Positions 28,864 through 40,000 of a DNA stretch of 64,000 nucleotides are shown piece by piece. The stretch is from Mycoplasma zalophidermidis (GTDB lineage: Bacteria; Bacillota_I; Bacilli_A; Mycoplasmatales; Metamycoplasmataceae). Location of the stretch: positions 22,414 to 86,413 of the forward strand of contig NZ_JAHMHK010000004.1 of the NCBI RefSeq assembly GCF_018913985.1, read 5' to 3'. Under the pieces are notes generated by a model, which saw only the letters and a list, made by a program, of their open reading frames with translations, did no database searches and had not been told where the DNA came from. Numbering within the stretch: the stretch's first letter is position 1; each line of letters begins with the position of its first letter. The position numbers and the translations under genes were made by a program.

Positions 28864-31641
28864 TTATTCGATTTCTTCAGCGGTGACTCTTTCTTCATCA
28901 ATTTCAGAATCATCAGTATCATCTATTCCATCTTCCGGTGTTTGTTCAAGAACTTTTTTAATGAATTCAGCTTTTTTAAGAGATACTTGCTCGTCAATTT
29001 TATCGTCAACCTTAATCACTTCTACTGCTTGTATATTTTCTTTATTTTTAAGATTAATAAGTTTGACACCTTTGCTTGCACGACCGCTAATGTTTATTTG
29101 TTCAATAGGCACCCTAATTGTTAAGCCACTTGTCGTAATAATTAGTAACTCATCCTGAGGGTTAACAAAACGTGAAAAGACAATATTACCGGCTAATTTA
29201 GAATTAATACCTTTAACACCTTTTCCGCCACGTTTCACAAGTCTAAATTGATCATGATGAGTTAATTTACCAAACCCTTCAGCCCCAATAGTTAATACTA
29301 ATTCGCCTTCTAAATCACTCGAAGCAGAAACAACTTCTTGATTTTCTTCTAAATTAATACCTTTAACGCCATATGCTGTTCTAGACAATGGTCTAAAATC
29401 TTTGGATTGGAATTTAACTATTCTATCGTCATTATTAGCCAACATAATTAACGAATCCTCTTTAACTATCATTGCTCTTACTAATTCATCACCCTCGCGC
29501 AAACTAAATGCGTATTTACCACTAGCATAAATAGTTTGATATTGTGTTAAAGGTGTTTTTTTAATAATTCCATATTTTGTTGCTGTGAATAAAAATTCGT
29601 TTTCGTTATAGTCATTTATAGGTAACATTGAAACTATTTTTTCATTGTCTTTAACATTTAAAGTTGGAACTAAATTCACAAAAGGAGTTCCTTTAGATTG
29701 TCTTGATAATTCAGGTATTTCATGAGCTCTTATTCTATATACCCTCGCATGGTTTGAAAATAACAATAAATCAGTGTGAGTTGAACAAGTTATTAATGAA
29801 GCTACATCATCGTCGTCATAGGTTTTCATTGTTGTTATACCAACTCCACCTCTTCTTTGAGTTTTGTATTCTTCAAGATCGATTCTTTTTACATATCCTT
29901 TAGCAGATGTTGTAATAACAATATCTCTTTCGGGAATTAAGTCTTCATCTGTTATTCTTCCACCGGCTTCTAGGTTGATTGTCGATCTACGTTCGTCAGC
30001 ATATTTCATTTTAACTTCAGTTAATTCATCAATAATTAATTGAACCAATTTTTCATGTGAAGCCAAAATTTCTTCAATACGTGTAATTTCGGCAATTAAT
30101 TGATTCATTTCTTCAATCATATTTTCAATAGCCAAACCAGTCAAACGGCCTAAACGCATATCTACAATAGCTTTTGTTTGTCTTTCGCTTAAATTAAATC
30201 TTTCGCCTAATCTTTGTTGGGCTTCAGCGTCATTCTTAGATTTTTTAATGATTGCAATTACTTCATCGATATTTTCAACAGCGATTTTTAAACCTTCTAA
30301 AACATGAAGTCTGTCTTTAGCTTTTTCAAGATCAAATTTTAATCTACGTGTAACGACATCTTCTTGATGCTTTAAATAAACTTCAATAGCTTGCTTAATA
30401 TTCAATAGTTTTGGTTCACCGCTCACTAAAGCAACAAAGTTAACATTGTAATTAACTTGTAGATTTGTTTGGCGATAAAGTTTATTTAACAAAATGTGTG
30501 GATTTATATTACGCTTCAAGTCTATAACAATTCTAATACCTTCACGGTTAGATTCGTCTCTTAAATCTGCAATGCCTTCAATTGATTTATCTTTAACTAA
30601 ATCCGCGATTTTTTCAATGATTGCTGTTTTTTTGATCTCATAAGGGATTTCAGTAACAATAATTCTGCTTTTTCCGTTTTTAAACTCTTCAATTTTAGCA
30701 ATTGAACGAATAGGTATTGAACCTTTACCAGTAGTATATGCTTCCTTGATTCCTTCGTTGCCTAAGATCATAGCACCCGTTGGAAAATCAGGTCCAGGTA
30801 AAAATTCCATCATCTCTTCTATTGATAAATCCGGATTCTTAGCTAGCGCTATAGTTGCATCAATTGCTTCTCCTAAGTTATGAGGTGGGATGTTAGTTGC
30901 CATACCGACAGCAATACCCGATCCACCAGTAACTAACAAGTTTGGAAAGCGAGCTGGTAACACAACTGGTTCTTTTTCGCTTGCATCATAGTTGTCCACA
31001 AAATCAACTGTGTCTTTTTTAATTCCATCCAACATTTCAGAAGCAACTTTACTCATTCTTGCTTCAGTATAACGCATCGCAGCCGCACCATCACCGTCAA
31101 TTGAACCAAAGTTTCCATGTCCATCAACCAATGGATATCTCATAGAAAACTCTTGCGCCATACGAACCATAGCATCATAAACTGATGAATCACCGTGTGG
31201 GTGATATTTACCAAGAACGTCACCAACAATACGTGCGCTTTTTCTATGTTGTGAAGCGTGAGTAATGCCCAACTCACTCATATCATATAAAATACGACGG
31301 TGAACAGGTTTTAAACCATCTCTAGCATCAGGCAAAGCACGCGAAACAATAACACTCATTGCATACTCAAGGAATGAATTTTTCATTTCTTTGTCAATAT
31401 CAATTGGATGAAGACCATCTAGTGGTTTTTCAATAATCTGGCTCTGAACAACATAATCTTCTTTATTTTGCGGTATTTGTTCTTCCTCTTCATCCTCAAT
31501 TTCTGTATTTTCTTCTTGTTTGAAGGCAACAAATAATTCTTCATCGGGAATATAATTTTCATCAAATTCTTCAATAATTGGTTTGTTTAATTCTTCTTTT
31601 TCGTCTAATACTTTTTCTTTATCTTTTTCGTTAAATGACAT
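28864..31641 (-). CDS. gyrA: DNA gyrase subunit A
   Basis: A 925-aa type II topoisomerase subunit that cuts and rejoins DNA during supercoiling with GyrB (not here). A 75-residue acidic N-terminal extension precedes the conserved [20 protein letters not shown]. The quinolone region reads [15 protein letters not shown], with Ser and Asp at the usual resistance positions, i.e. the sensitive form. The catalytic Tyr is in [10 protein letters not shown] near residue 190. The C-terminal beta-pinwheel starts near 560 with a GyrA box QRRGGVG, which favours GyrA over ParC. AGGAG is upstream of the ATG at 31641; a TATAAT on the minus strand is at 31676-31681. Confidence 0.93.
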   Translation of the reverse strand: MSFNEKDKEKVLDEKEELNKPIIEEFDENYIPDEELFVAFKQEENTEIEDEEEEQIPQNKEDYVVQSQIIEKPLDGLHPIDIDKEMKNSFLEYAMSVIVSRALPDARDGLKPVHRRILYDMSELGITHASQHRKSARIVGDVLGKYHPHGDSSVYDAMVRMAQEFSMRYPLVDGHGNFGSIDGDGAAAMRYTEARMSKVASEMLDGIKKDTVDFVDNYDASEKEPVVLPARFPNLLVTGGSGIAVGMATNIPPHNLGEAIDATIALAKNPDLSIEEMMEFLPGPDFPTGAMILGNEGIKEAYTTGKGSIPIRSIAKIEEFKNGKSRIIVTEIPYEIKKTAIIEKIADLVKDKSIEGIADLRDESNREGIRIVIDLKRNINPHILLNKLYRQTNLQVNYNVNFVALVSGEPKLLNIKQAIEVYLKHQEDVVTRRLKFDLEKAKDRLHVLEGLKIAVENIDEVIAIIKKSKNDAEAQQRLGERFNLSERQTKAIVDMRLGRLTGLAIENMIEEMNQLIAEITRIEEILASHEKLVQLIIDELTEVKMKYADERRSTINLEAGGRITDEDLIPERDIVITTSAKGYVKRIDLEEYKTQRRGGVGITTMKTYDDDDVASLITCSTHTDLLLFSNHARVYRIRAHEIPELSRQSKGTPFVNLVPTLNVKDNEKIVSMLPINDYNENEFLFTATKYGIIKKTPLTQYQTIYASGKYAFSLREGDELVRAMIVKEDSLIMLANNDDRIVKFQSKDFRPLSRTAYGVKGINLEENQEVVSASSDLEGELVLTIGAEGFGKLTHHDQFRLVKRGGKGVKGINSKLAGNIVFSRFVNPQDELLIITTSGLTIRVPIEQINISGRASKGVKLINLKNKENIQAVEVIKVDDKIDEQVSLKKAEFIKKVLEQTPEDGIDDTDDSEIDEERVTAEEIE

Positions 31642-31675
31642 TCTTGCTCCTATAAATATATATTTTAATATTAAT

Positions 31676-31681
31676 ATTATA
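31676..31681 (-). promoter_or_regulatory. -10 box for gyrA
   Basis: TATAAT on the minus strand 34 bases upstream of the gyrA start. Confidence 0.45.
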
Positions 31682-31772
31682 TCAACTTTGATTTTTTTAT
31701 GTAGATAATACTTATTAATTTAACATCATAGATGTTCATATCATTTGTAATAAAATCACACGTTTTTCACTA

Positions 31773-31805
31773 ATTTACATTTTACGTTAACACCCGTGTG
31801 TAAAT
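31773..31805. repeat. Inverted repeat in the gyrA/p37 intergenic region
   Basis: ATTTACA (31773-31779) and TGTAAAT (31799-31805) form a 7-bp inverted repeat about 30 bases upstream of the p37 -10 box. It could be an operator or a chance match in AT-rich DNA. Confidence 0.3.
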
Positions 31806-31831
31806 ATTTCTTTATTTGTACTATACTGGTT

Positions 31832-31837
31832 TATAAT
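31832..31837 (+). promoter_or_regulatory. -10 box for the p37-p29-p69 operon
   Basis: TATAAT on the plus strand, seven bases before the start of the TPP riboswitch P1 helix, so the transcript would begin right at the aptamer. Confidence 0.6.
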
Positions 31838-31841
31838 TAAA

Positions 31842-31945
31842 TTGACAAGGGTGCTACGAAAGTGGCTGAGAACATACCTATTAGCAGATCATGGTAATTC
31901 ATGCGTGGCTAAGTTCTTATTTAATTTGATTCCTTGTCAAAGGAG
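31842..31945 (+). promoter_or_regulatory. TPP (THI-box) riboswitch
   Basis: The leader shows the thiamine pyrophosphate aptamer: GGGTGC at 31849, the conserved GGCTGAGA at 31864, then GCAGATCATGGTAATTCATGCG, corresponding to the CUGAUCUGGAUAAUGCCAGCG side. The closing P1 helix is TTGACAAGG (31842-31850) with CCTTGTCAA (31932-31940), and the ribosome-binding site AGGAG (31941-31945) starts immediately after P1. This suggests ligand-controlled translation initiation of p37. No terminator hairpin is visible between aptamer and start codon. Confidence 0.88.
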
Positions 31946-31953
31946 TATTTTTT

Positions 31954-33279
31954 ATGAAATTTATTAAAAAAATAATGAGTGCGTCGGCACCACTTACTTT
32001 GACAACAGCGACATTGTTGTCTGCTAGTTGCAATAACAAAACGACCGAAAAAACAAAAGAAAACTTAGATTTATTGTGAGATACAGAGATTACTATAACT
32101 AATTCATGAATAAATCCAGGTTTTCAAAAAACTAAGAAAGAAACCGATTTCTTGAATTTATTAAGTAAAAGATTCAATGAATTAAAGAATAAAGATAAAA
32201 GCACAAAACATCTGCCAGATGTTAAATTTAACATTGAAACCAAAGATAAAAGCACATACATTCAAGACATTGAAAACGATAATAAAAAAAATGATTTATT
32301 AATTGCAAATTACACAGTTTTTTCAGAAAACTTTTGACAAGACGGAAAATTTGTGAATGATAATAATCCAAAATTGGTAGCTCAAACCAGTACATTAAAA
32401 TTTAATTGACAATCTTCAGACAACGATTTATATAAAGACGGAACTTCAACAGATCCGCTAAGAATTGCGGCAATAAAAAATAATGAAGTTTGAGTAAAAA
32501 ACACTGGTTTTGAATATCCGGACTGACCAGAAGCAATTAAACAAAACAAAATCAATTTTGATGGTTCGAAATACGATACATTCTATTCAAAAGATAAATT
32601 AACATATGTTTATCACGGTGCAATATTAATATCAGGAAATTTTGCTAAACGAACCGAAATTACTAAAGATTGAGAAGATAGAAATTGAGAAAAATTTGTT
32701 TCTCACGGTATTGTTTACAGCAAAAACACTAGCGCAGGCGGTTTTAAATATCAAGCGGCACTATTAGCTCGTCATTTCAATAAACCTCTTACTGAAATAC
32801 TGGAATATTTAAACTCAAACTCTGAATATGTTTTTAAAGGGTCTAAGCCTAAATCACAATTGGGTAAAGAATCACAAAATTCAAAAGGAGAAAAAATTGT
32901 TCCTCATATTGCCTTCGATGATGAAGGTTCGTATAACTGAACTGAAAATAATGGTAAAAACAATTATTACAAACCTCAAGGCTTTAAATCAAATAAAAGC
33001 TATGAAGATCAGGAAAATGATGTTATCAGAACATTAACCTTAACCAATCCAGCTGCATATGATGTAGTTCTTGGAAGAAAAGGCCTACACGATAAACAAG
33101 TTGAATTAATTGCGAAGGCACTTACATCTCTTACCGTACAAGAAAATACATACGGAATCTATACTGGATACAATAAATTCCAACTGCTATCTAACGAATT
33201 ATTTCAAAAATTTGTCAAATTGCAGGTTCAAGCTGAGAGTGTTCAAGATTTAGTTAATGATATACCGGAAATTAACTAA
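31954..33279 (+). CDS. p37: P37/Cypl-type thiamine pyrophosphate-binding lipoprotein
   Basis: A 441-aa surface lipoprotein with a lipobox LSASC; the lipid-carrying Cys is residue 26. It belongs to the mycoplasma P37/Cypl family of solute-binding proteins; M. hyorhinis P37 binds thiamine pyrophosphate. The middle contains YHGAILIS and FVSHGIVYS, typical of the family. Riboswitch control by TPP independently supports the ligand. Many TGA codons are Trp, so a standard translation shows only fragments. Its stop overlaps the start of p29 (TAATG), so expression is coupled. AGGAG precedes the ATG at 31954. Confidence 0.9.
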
Positions 33280-34028
33280 TGAACAAAATTATTGAATGTA
33301 AAGATATCAATCTTACTTATAAAAAAAATTCCGAAGATGTTCTGCAAAACATAAATTTAAATGTTTATGAGGGAGAAATGATTGCTGTTATTGGTCCAAG
33401 TGGAGCAGGTAAATCAACTCTATTTAAAATGTTTGTCAAAGCAATTAAACCCCGGAGTGGTGAAATCAAACTATTTGGAAAAGAGATTTCAAAAATACCA
33501 ATTAAACATTGAAAAAAAATAATTGATAGAATTGGTTTTTTAACCCAAAAACCAAACCTTATAAATACTGATAATGTTTATGAGAATATAAGACGTTCTC
33601 ACACTAAATATTCAAATTTCTTTTATCAAATCTTCGGTATTCTAAACAAAAAACAAAAAACTAAAATATTTCAAACACTAGATGAATTAAATATTCTTGA
33701 TAAATCTTTTTCTCGTGTATCAGATTTGAGTGGCGGTCAACAACAAAGAGTTGAAATTGCCAAATTATTGATTAGAGATGTTGATTTAATTCTTGCTGAC
33801 GAGCCTACAGCAAACCTTGATAACCACACAAGCAAAGAAGTGTTAGATTTACTGTTGAATCTAAAACACAAAAATAAAACTTTGATTGTCAATATACACG
33901 ATTTAAGTCTTATTAAACAATATTTCGATCGAGTAATAGCAATTAATAATAAACATATTATTTTAAACAAAAAAGTTGATGATGTTGAACTATGAGAACT
34001 AATAGAATCGGTACAAAAAACTCAGTAG
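33279..34028 (+). CDS. p29: ABC transporter ATPase P29 (PhnC-like)
   Basis: A 249-aa ATP-binding subunit of the P37 uptake system. Walker A GPSGAGKST is near residue 39, the signature LSGGQQQRVEIAK near 150, Walker B LILADEPTANLD near 173 and the switch His in VNIHD near 205. It resembles phosphonate-type ATPases (PhnC). Located between binding protein and permease, overlapping both genes: one base with p37 and 37 bases with p69. Confidence 0.93.
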
Positions 34029-35782
34029 CTAAAATATCAAAATTTTACAAATATCAGTACATAAGCGCATATAGCGATAAAACAACTGGTTGAAAAATTA
34101 ACCCAATTTTCAAACGTATAGCTATATTCTTAATTGTCGCAGGAATATGCACTTTAATCGCGTTTCAAGTTAAAAATATTAACTTTACAAATTCTGATTT
34201 AATTCTAAAAAAATTATGAAAACTATTCATTTTCAGTAATAAAAGTACTGTCAACGGGAGCGCTACAGGTATTTATACAGATCTATGAAAAGATTCATTT
34301 TACTCTTTATGAATAACAATAAAATTGGCGCTTGCTGGTACATTCACTGGATTTGCACTTGCTATAATCACAGCCGTATTATCATTCAAAGCTGTAACAA
34401 ACAAATTCGTTGCTTATGTCTTTAAACTAACTATTTTATTTTTACGTGCGATACCTGAAATTGTATTTATTTTATTAATTACCAACACTTTTCGAAATGA
34501 AATCAGTTTAATGATTGTGTACCTATGATTTACTTGATTATGATTACACAAATACTATATAGAAATATTACAAAACGTAGATTTAAATCCATACTATTTA
34601 TCAATAAATCAAGGAAATACGAAATTTAAAGCATTTATTAAGGAAATTTGACCGAGAATAAATAACAGAATTTTTGCGCTATTCATTTTTTCGTTTGAAT
34701 CAAATATAAGATGAGCAGCAATACTGGGAGCTTTAAGTTTACCAGGAATTGGTGTCTTAATCAACTATGCTTCAGAGAAAACTATTCGTTTTACTCAACT
34801 CGGTATACCTTTGTTAGTATTAATGGGTTTTATAATTTTTCTAGAAATAATAAATATTTTATTTAAGAATTATTTATTCGAGACTAAATCAAAATCGTAT
34901 ATTCAAAAATATAAATTTAAGACACTCGAATACCAAAGACTTGCAAAAACTATTAATTTCAGAAAACTTATTATGACTTCTATTTTTCTGATTTGTACTG
35001 TAATTACAATATGAACAGTTACATCTACACCTATATGATTTTTTAATCTTTCAGAAACAAAATTATTTTTCAATGCCTTCTTTCACCCAGATTTTAGCGG
35101 ATTTAAGTTAAATAGTTGAGATCATAATTTTAATCCGTTCTTAATGATTTGAGAGTCTATTAGTTTCACAATCATGGCTCTTACAATTTGTACATTTTTC
35201 ACTTTTATTTCTGTAAGGTTGCAATCAATTAGGCTAAATAAAGCTTGGTTTTCAGTTTTTTGAAGAGGTTTTAATGCGTTAATTCGCTTAATTCCTACGG
35301 TGGTATATTTTTATGTTTTTCTACCAATTTTAACTGCTTCTCCATTTTTCCTAATTATCATAATTTTAGGGCTTCATGAAATGTCTTCAAAATCTAAACA
35401 ATTAGTTGAAGCGGTTGATAACTTGGATGAGGAAATTATTACTAACATGCGTATGCAAGGATATTCAAACAACCAAATATATTTAAAATTTATTATTCCA
35501 TCTTTAAAAAGAGAAATTATTTCATTAACTATATTTTATTTTGAATTAATTTTCAGAAATTCAATAACTTATGCTGTCTTTGCACAAAATGAATTATCAA
35601 TCGGAAATAATATATATAAAAATCTAGATGGTAAAACTAACTTTAATCCTCAACTAGCAATGGGTTATATCTGAATTGCAACTATTTCGATTTTAACTAT
35701 AAACATCTGTGGTTATACGATATTGAATTGAAATAAAATTCAGCCAAACTTGTTTAAAAGAACAAAAATGCTGTCTAACTAG
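33992..35782 (+). CDS. p69: ABC transporter permease P69, duplicated PhnE-like
   Basis: A 596-aa membrane protein made of two related halves. Each half has several membrane helices and one inner-membrane permease (EAA-type) loop: the first near GALSLPGIG (residue 250) and the second near NELSIGNNIYKN (residue 540). A single protein may thus form the whole channel with the P29 ATPase. The start ATG at 33992 lies inside the end of p29. TGA codons are Trp throughout. A hairpin terminator follows after the stop. Together with p37 and p29 it should import thiamine pyrophosphate. Confidence 0.88.
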
Positions 35783-35788
35783 TTTTTT

Positions 35789-35820
35789 AACTAACACATT
35801 AAATGTTAGTTTTTTTTGTT
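35789..35820 (+). terminator. Terminator after p69
   Basis: AACTAACA/TGTTAGTT stem (35789-35796 and 35804-35811) and a long T-run. Confidence 0.85.
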
Positions 35821-35859
35821 TTTGTATTAAAATTAAACTTAATATTAATAGGAGTAATT

Positions 35860-37247
<1,388 letters not shown>

Positions 37248-37257
<10 letters not shown>

Positions 37258-37652
37258 AATTTTGCTCACTATATAGACAAGAAGGTCAAGACCAAAAAGT
37301 TGAATTTGAGGTCGATGCAAAATACTCAAAAGAATTAATCAAACATCCTTTTGAAAATATAGAATATGAATATGAAGTTTATGAATTTCATGATCCCCAA
37401 AGCAAACAGCCAACACGTATTGAAATTAACCCTAAAAGCGTTAATGTAATTACAAATAATGCGACATTACAATTAAGACTCTTAAAATGTCACAATGGTT
37501 CAAAAATACATTTAGAAAAAAATGACATTATTCTTAAAACATTGATGGATAAATGTATCGTTAGTGAAAAAGAAGTTTTTTTCCAGTATGAAATGTTCAG
37601 TATTAATGACCACCCAATGGGGGAATTCAAAATAACAATTTCTCATGAATAA
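37248..37652 (+). CDS. Uncharacterised small protein cotranscribed with gltX
   Basis: A 134-aa protein not recognised. It has no signal peptide or membrane segment and is rich in alternating hydrophobic residues that would suit a beta-barrel (YEYEVYEF, ATLQLRLL, VFFQYEMF). By size, and by a possible barrel fold, it recalls DUF1934/YwiB-like proteins, but no diagnostic motif is visible. Its start overlaps the end of gltX and it is followed by a terminator, so it is expressed with the synthetase. Confidence 0.6.
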
Positions 37653-37656
37653 AGAA

Positions 37657-37684
37657 AATATCGCAGATTAATGCGATATTTTTT
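37657..37684 (+). terminator. Terminator after the gltX operon
   Basis: AATATCGCA/TGCGATATT stem (37657-37665, 37672-37680) followed by T. Confidence 0.85.
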
Positions 37685-37734
37685 ATTGATTGGCTTTTTA
37701 AAATGCCGAATAAATAATATGAATAAAGTTCTAA

Positions 37735-37845
37735 TTAAGCTTGTGCTTTAGCTGCTCTACGTTCATCTCTTGCTTGTTCTTTTTGCAATTTGTGTAGTCT
37801 TTTTGCAGCACGTTCTTTATTTTTTAATCTAACAATTTTTCTCAT
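37735..37845 (-). CDS. Very small basic protein (36 aa)
   Basis: A 36-residue reading frame, MRKIVRLKNKERAAKRLH..., almost entirely helical and strongly basic, ending in an Ala/Lys/Gln-rich tail. It has a good GGGAG ribosome-binding site four to five bases before the ATG at 37845 and a TATAAT on the minus strand at 37927-37932, so it is likely expressed. Basic charge and size suggest an RNA- or ribosome-associated protein; it does not match bL36, bS21 or other small ribosomal proteins known to me. Confidence 0.6.
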   Translation of the reverse strand: MRKIVRLKNKERAAKRLHKLQKEQARDERRAAKAQA

Positions 37846-37926
37846 TTTTGCTCCCTTTGAATTGATTTGCTGAATTTATTTAGCTAATCATAGACCTAAT
37901 TCATGTTTTAACGTTGTCTGTCGGTT

Positions 37927-37932
37927 ATTATA
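37927..37932 (-). promoter_or_regulatory. -10 box for the 36-aa gene
   Basis: GGTATAAT on the minus strand, about 80 bases upstream of the start codon; a leader of roughly 75 bases would result. It lies directly beside the metK stop. Confidence 0.5.
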
Positions 37933-37946
37933 CCATAAAGAAATCT

Positions 37947-39122
37947 TTAAAAACCATTATGTTTTAAATATGTTTCAATGTCTTTAACCTTATTTGTTCT
38001 CTCTCAAGGTAAATCTAAATCATCCCTGCCAAAATGCCCAAAATAACTGGTATCACCAAAAATTGGTTTTCTTAAATCTAGTTCCTTAATGATTGATTGT
38101 GGACGTAAATCAAAAATGCTGGTAATTATATTTTTGATTAATTCAACATTTCGATTCCCATCTGTTTTAACGTTAATCGAAACGGGTTTAGCCACACCAA
38201 TTGCGTATGATACCTGGATTTCAATTCAGTTGCATAGTTTTTTGGTAGCTACAATATTTTTCGCAATTCAACGACAAGCATAAGCCGCACTTCTATCAAC
38301 TTTTGTTGAATCTTTTCCTGAAAACGCTCCACCGCCGTGGCGTCCGTATCCACCATAGGTATCAACAATAATTTTTCTACCGGTTAAACCAGTATCTCCT
38401 ATTGGTCCACCGATAACAAAACGACCAGTAGGATTTATTAATATTTTATTAGGTAATTTAAAATTATATTTTCCTAAAACTACTGAAATTATATTATTAA
38501 TGATAAATTCTTTGAATTCAACATCATTATAATTTTCATCGTGTTGAATTGACATTAAAACTGTGTCGACATCCAGTATTTTACCTTCGTCATCATATTC
38601 AACAGTTACTTGGCTTTTCATATCTGCCTTCGCTCATTTAAATTGGCCGTTTTGACGTAATTTATCTGCGTGTTTAACTAATTCGTGAGCCAAGGCAATA
38701 GCAAGGGGCATGTAATTGCTTGTTTCGCTGCAAGCATAACCAAACATAATACCCTGGTCACCCGCACCAATTTCATCATCTGATAAGATAACGCCTCTGC
38801 TAATATCTGGGCTTTGTTGCTTTATATCCGTTATGAATTTAATGTTAACAGTCGGATAATCCAGTTTATCAAATATTGATTTTGCTATTGCTATAGCATC
38901 AACCTTAGCGTTTGAACTAACTTCGCCTGCTATTAAAACAATATTACCAGTCGCCATTGTTTCAATCGCCACTCTGGCGTTTGAATCTTGTTCTAAATAA
39001 GCATCTAGGATACGATCAGATATTTGATCACATATTTTGTCCGGGTGTCCTTGTCCGACACTTTCTGACGTAAATAAATTTCTTACTTTATCAGAAGAAA
39101 TGTTTTGATTAATATTTTTCAT
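37947..39122 (-). CDS. metK: S-adenosylmethionine synthetase
   Basis: A 391-aa enzyme making S-adenosylmethionine from methionine and [17 protein letters not shown] is near residue 23, [12 protein letters not shown] near 122 and [19 protein letters not shown] near 265; all active-site motifs are intact. TGA codons are Trp. The start ATG at 39122 follows an AAAAGGAG ribosome-binding site which sits in an alternative RNA pairing (see the leader entry). It is monocistronic on the minus strand. Confidence 0.95.
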
Positions 39123-39270
39123 AAATAAAAAACTCCTTTTGCGTTAAATAAAACAAAGAGTTAAGTTTAAAAAGATTCACATGTTGAAGAAATCTCTCCC
39201 TGACTTTCCACCTTCCAAAATTGGGGTTGGCATGCCTCACTGCTGTCAAACTAGGCAACTCTTTATGTTA
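39123..39270 (-). promoter_or_regulatory. metK leader, candidate cis-regulatory RNA
   Basis: On the minus strand a leader of about 145 bases has AAAGAGTT (39264-39257) able to pair with AACTCTTT (39162-39155), closing a domain of roughly 110 bases. Inside are a CCAACCCC/GGAAGGTGG hairpin, a TGAC/GTCA helix and an AGATT/AATCT hairpin. The same AACTCTTT can instead pair with the ribosome-binding site AAAGGAGTT (39139-39131) with one bulged G, so the two pairings exclude each other. No conserved SAM-I, SAM-II, SAM-III or T-box signature was recognised. Confidence 0.5.
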
Positions 39271-39345
39271 TTCGCTATATATGATACATTAAATTTTTAT
39301 TAACAAATATTTTATTATTATGTTTTTGTTTTTGTTGTTTTGTCT

Positions 39346-39351
39346 TATAAT
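39346..39351 (+). promoter_or_regulatory. -10 box for rpmF
   Basis: TATAAT on the plus strand 57 bases upstream of the rpmF start; no clear -35 box. Confidence 0.5.
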
Positions 39352-39408
39352 AACTTTACGTTATTTTAAATAAATAATAAGATCTTATAAATATTTAAAG
39401 GAGGAATC

Positions 39409-39609
39409 ATGGCTATAGTTCCAAAACGTAAAACTTCGAAACAACGTAAACATAAAAGACGTACTCATGACACTTTAGTAGTACAAAACCTAGTGGCATG
39501 TAAAAACTGTACTAACCTAACACAACAACACAAAGTTTGTGAAATGTGTGGTTTCTACAAAGATAAAATCGTCGAAGGTTACAAAAGTATCAACTCACGT
39601 AACAATTAA
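39409..39609 (+). CDS. rpmF: Ribosomal protein bL32
   Basis: A 66-aa large-subunit protein. MAIVPKRKTSKQRKHKRRTH is the expected N-terminus, and two cysteine pairs (CKNC near 31, CEMC near 44) form the zinc site. AGGAGG lies seven bases before the ATG, and a terminator follows. Confidence 0.96.
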   Translation: MAIVPKRKTSKQRKHKRRTHDTLVVQNLVACKNCTNLTQQHKVCEMCGFYKDKIVEGYKSINSRNN

Positions 39610-39626
39610 TAATCCAGTGCACTTAT

Positions 39627-39651
39627 AAAAATCTGAGAAATCAGATTTTTT
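39627..39651 (+). terminator. Terminator after rpmF
   Basis: AAATCTGA/TCAGATTT stem with GAAA loop and T-run. Confidence 0.85.
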
Positions 39652-39684
39652 ATTTCAAAATCGACAAATCTAGTTTTGAAATAA
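39650..39684. repeat. Eleven-bp inverted repeat after the rpmF terminator
   Basis: TTATTTCAAAA (39650-39660) and TTTTGAAATAA (39674-39684) form a perfect 11-bp stem with a 13-base loop. It may be a second terminator stem or an edge of the decayed stretch that follows. Confidence 0.5.
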
Positions 39685-39696
39685 ATAATTAAAATA

Positions 39697-39855
39697 ATGG
39701 AGAATATTATATTGGAAGAACAAATTATCTATTTATTGATTACTGTAAACACATATTACGCTAAGTAGTCACGTAAAGAAATTATCGAACTAGTTACCAA
39801 CTCAATAGTTCTAATAGCTAAGCAAATTTCCATAATCAACTGTAAGAAACCCTAA
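39697..39855 (+). pseudogene. Possible gene remnant with an in-frame TAG
   Basis: From ATG 39697 (or TTG 39712, with GGAG nine bases before it) a coding-like stretch of 23 codons ends at TAG 39766; the same frame then continues for 28 codons (RKEIIELVTNSIVLIAKQ) to TAA. It might be a 23-aa peptide or the remains of a longer gene. No family recognised. Confidence 0.25.
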
Positions 39856-40000
39856 TTTTATTATGCGAAATAAATATCAATTTGGAAACAAAAATAAAAA
39901 CAATTCTTTCGACATAATATGTTGATTTTTTTTATATTTAGCTAGTTCATAGTTTAATAAATAATATTAATATGAAATACTTTATATATAATTGATAATT
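39856..40000. other. Non-coding gap before the EzrA-like gene
   Basis: AT-rich, no gene. A TATAAT at 39987-39992 is eight bases before the ATG at 40001 and could serve as its promoter, giving a nearly leaderless message. Confidence 0.35.

Noticed and set aside
31842..31945. SAM or purine riboswitch upstream of p37
   Set aside because: The GGCTGAGA and GATC..GGTAAT..GCG pattern fits TPP, not the SAM-I or purine consensus.
37735..37845. Ribosomal protein bS21 or bL36
   Set aside because: The basic helix lacks the aligned residues of bS21 and the cysteines of bL36; size alone is not sufficient.
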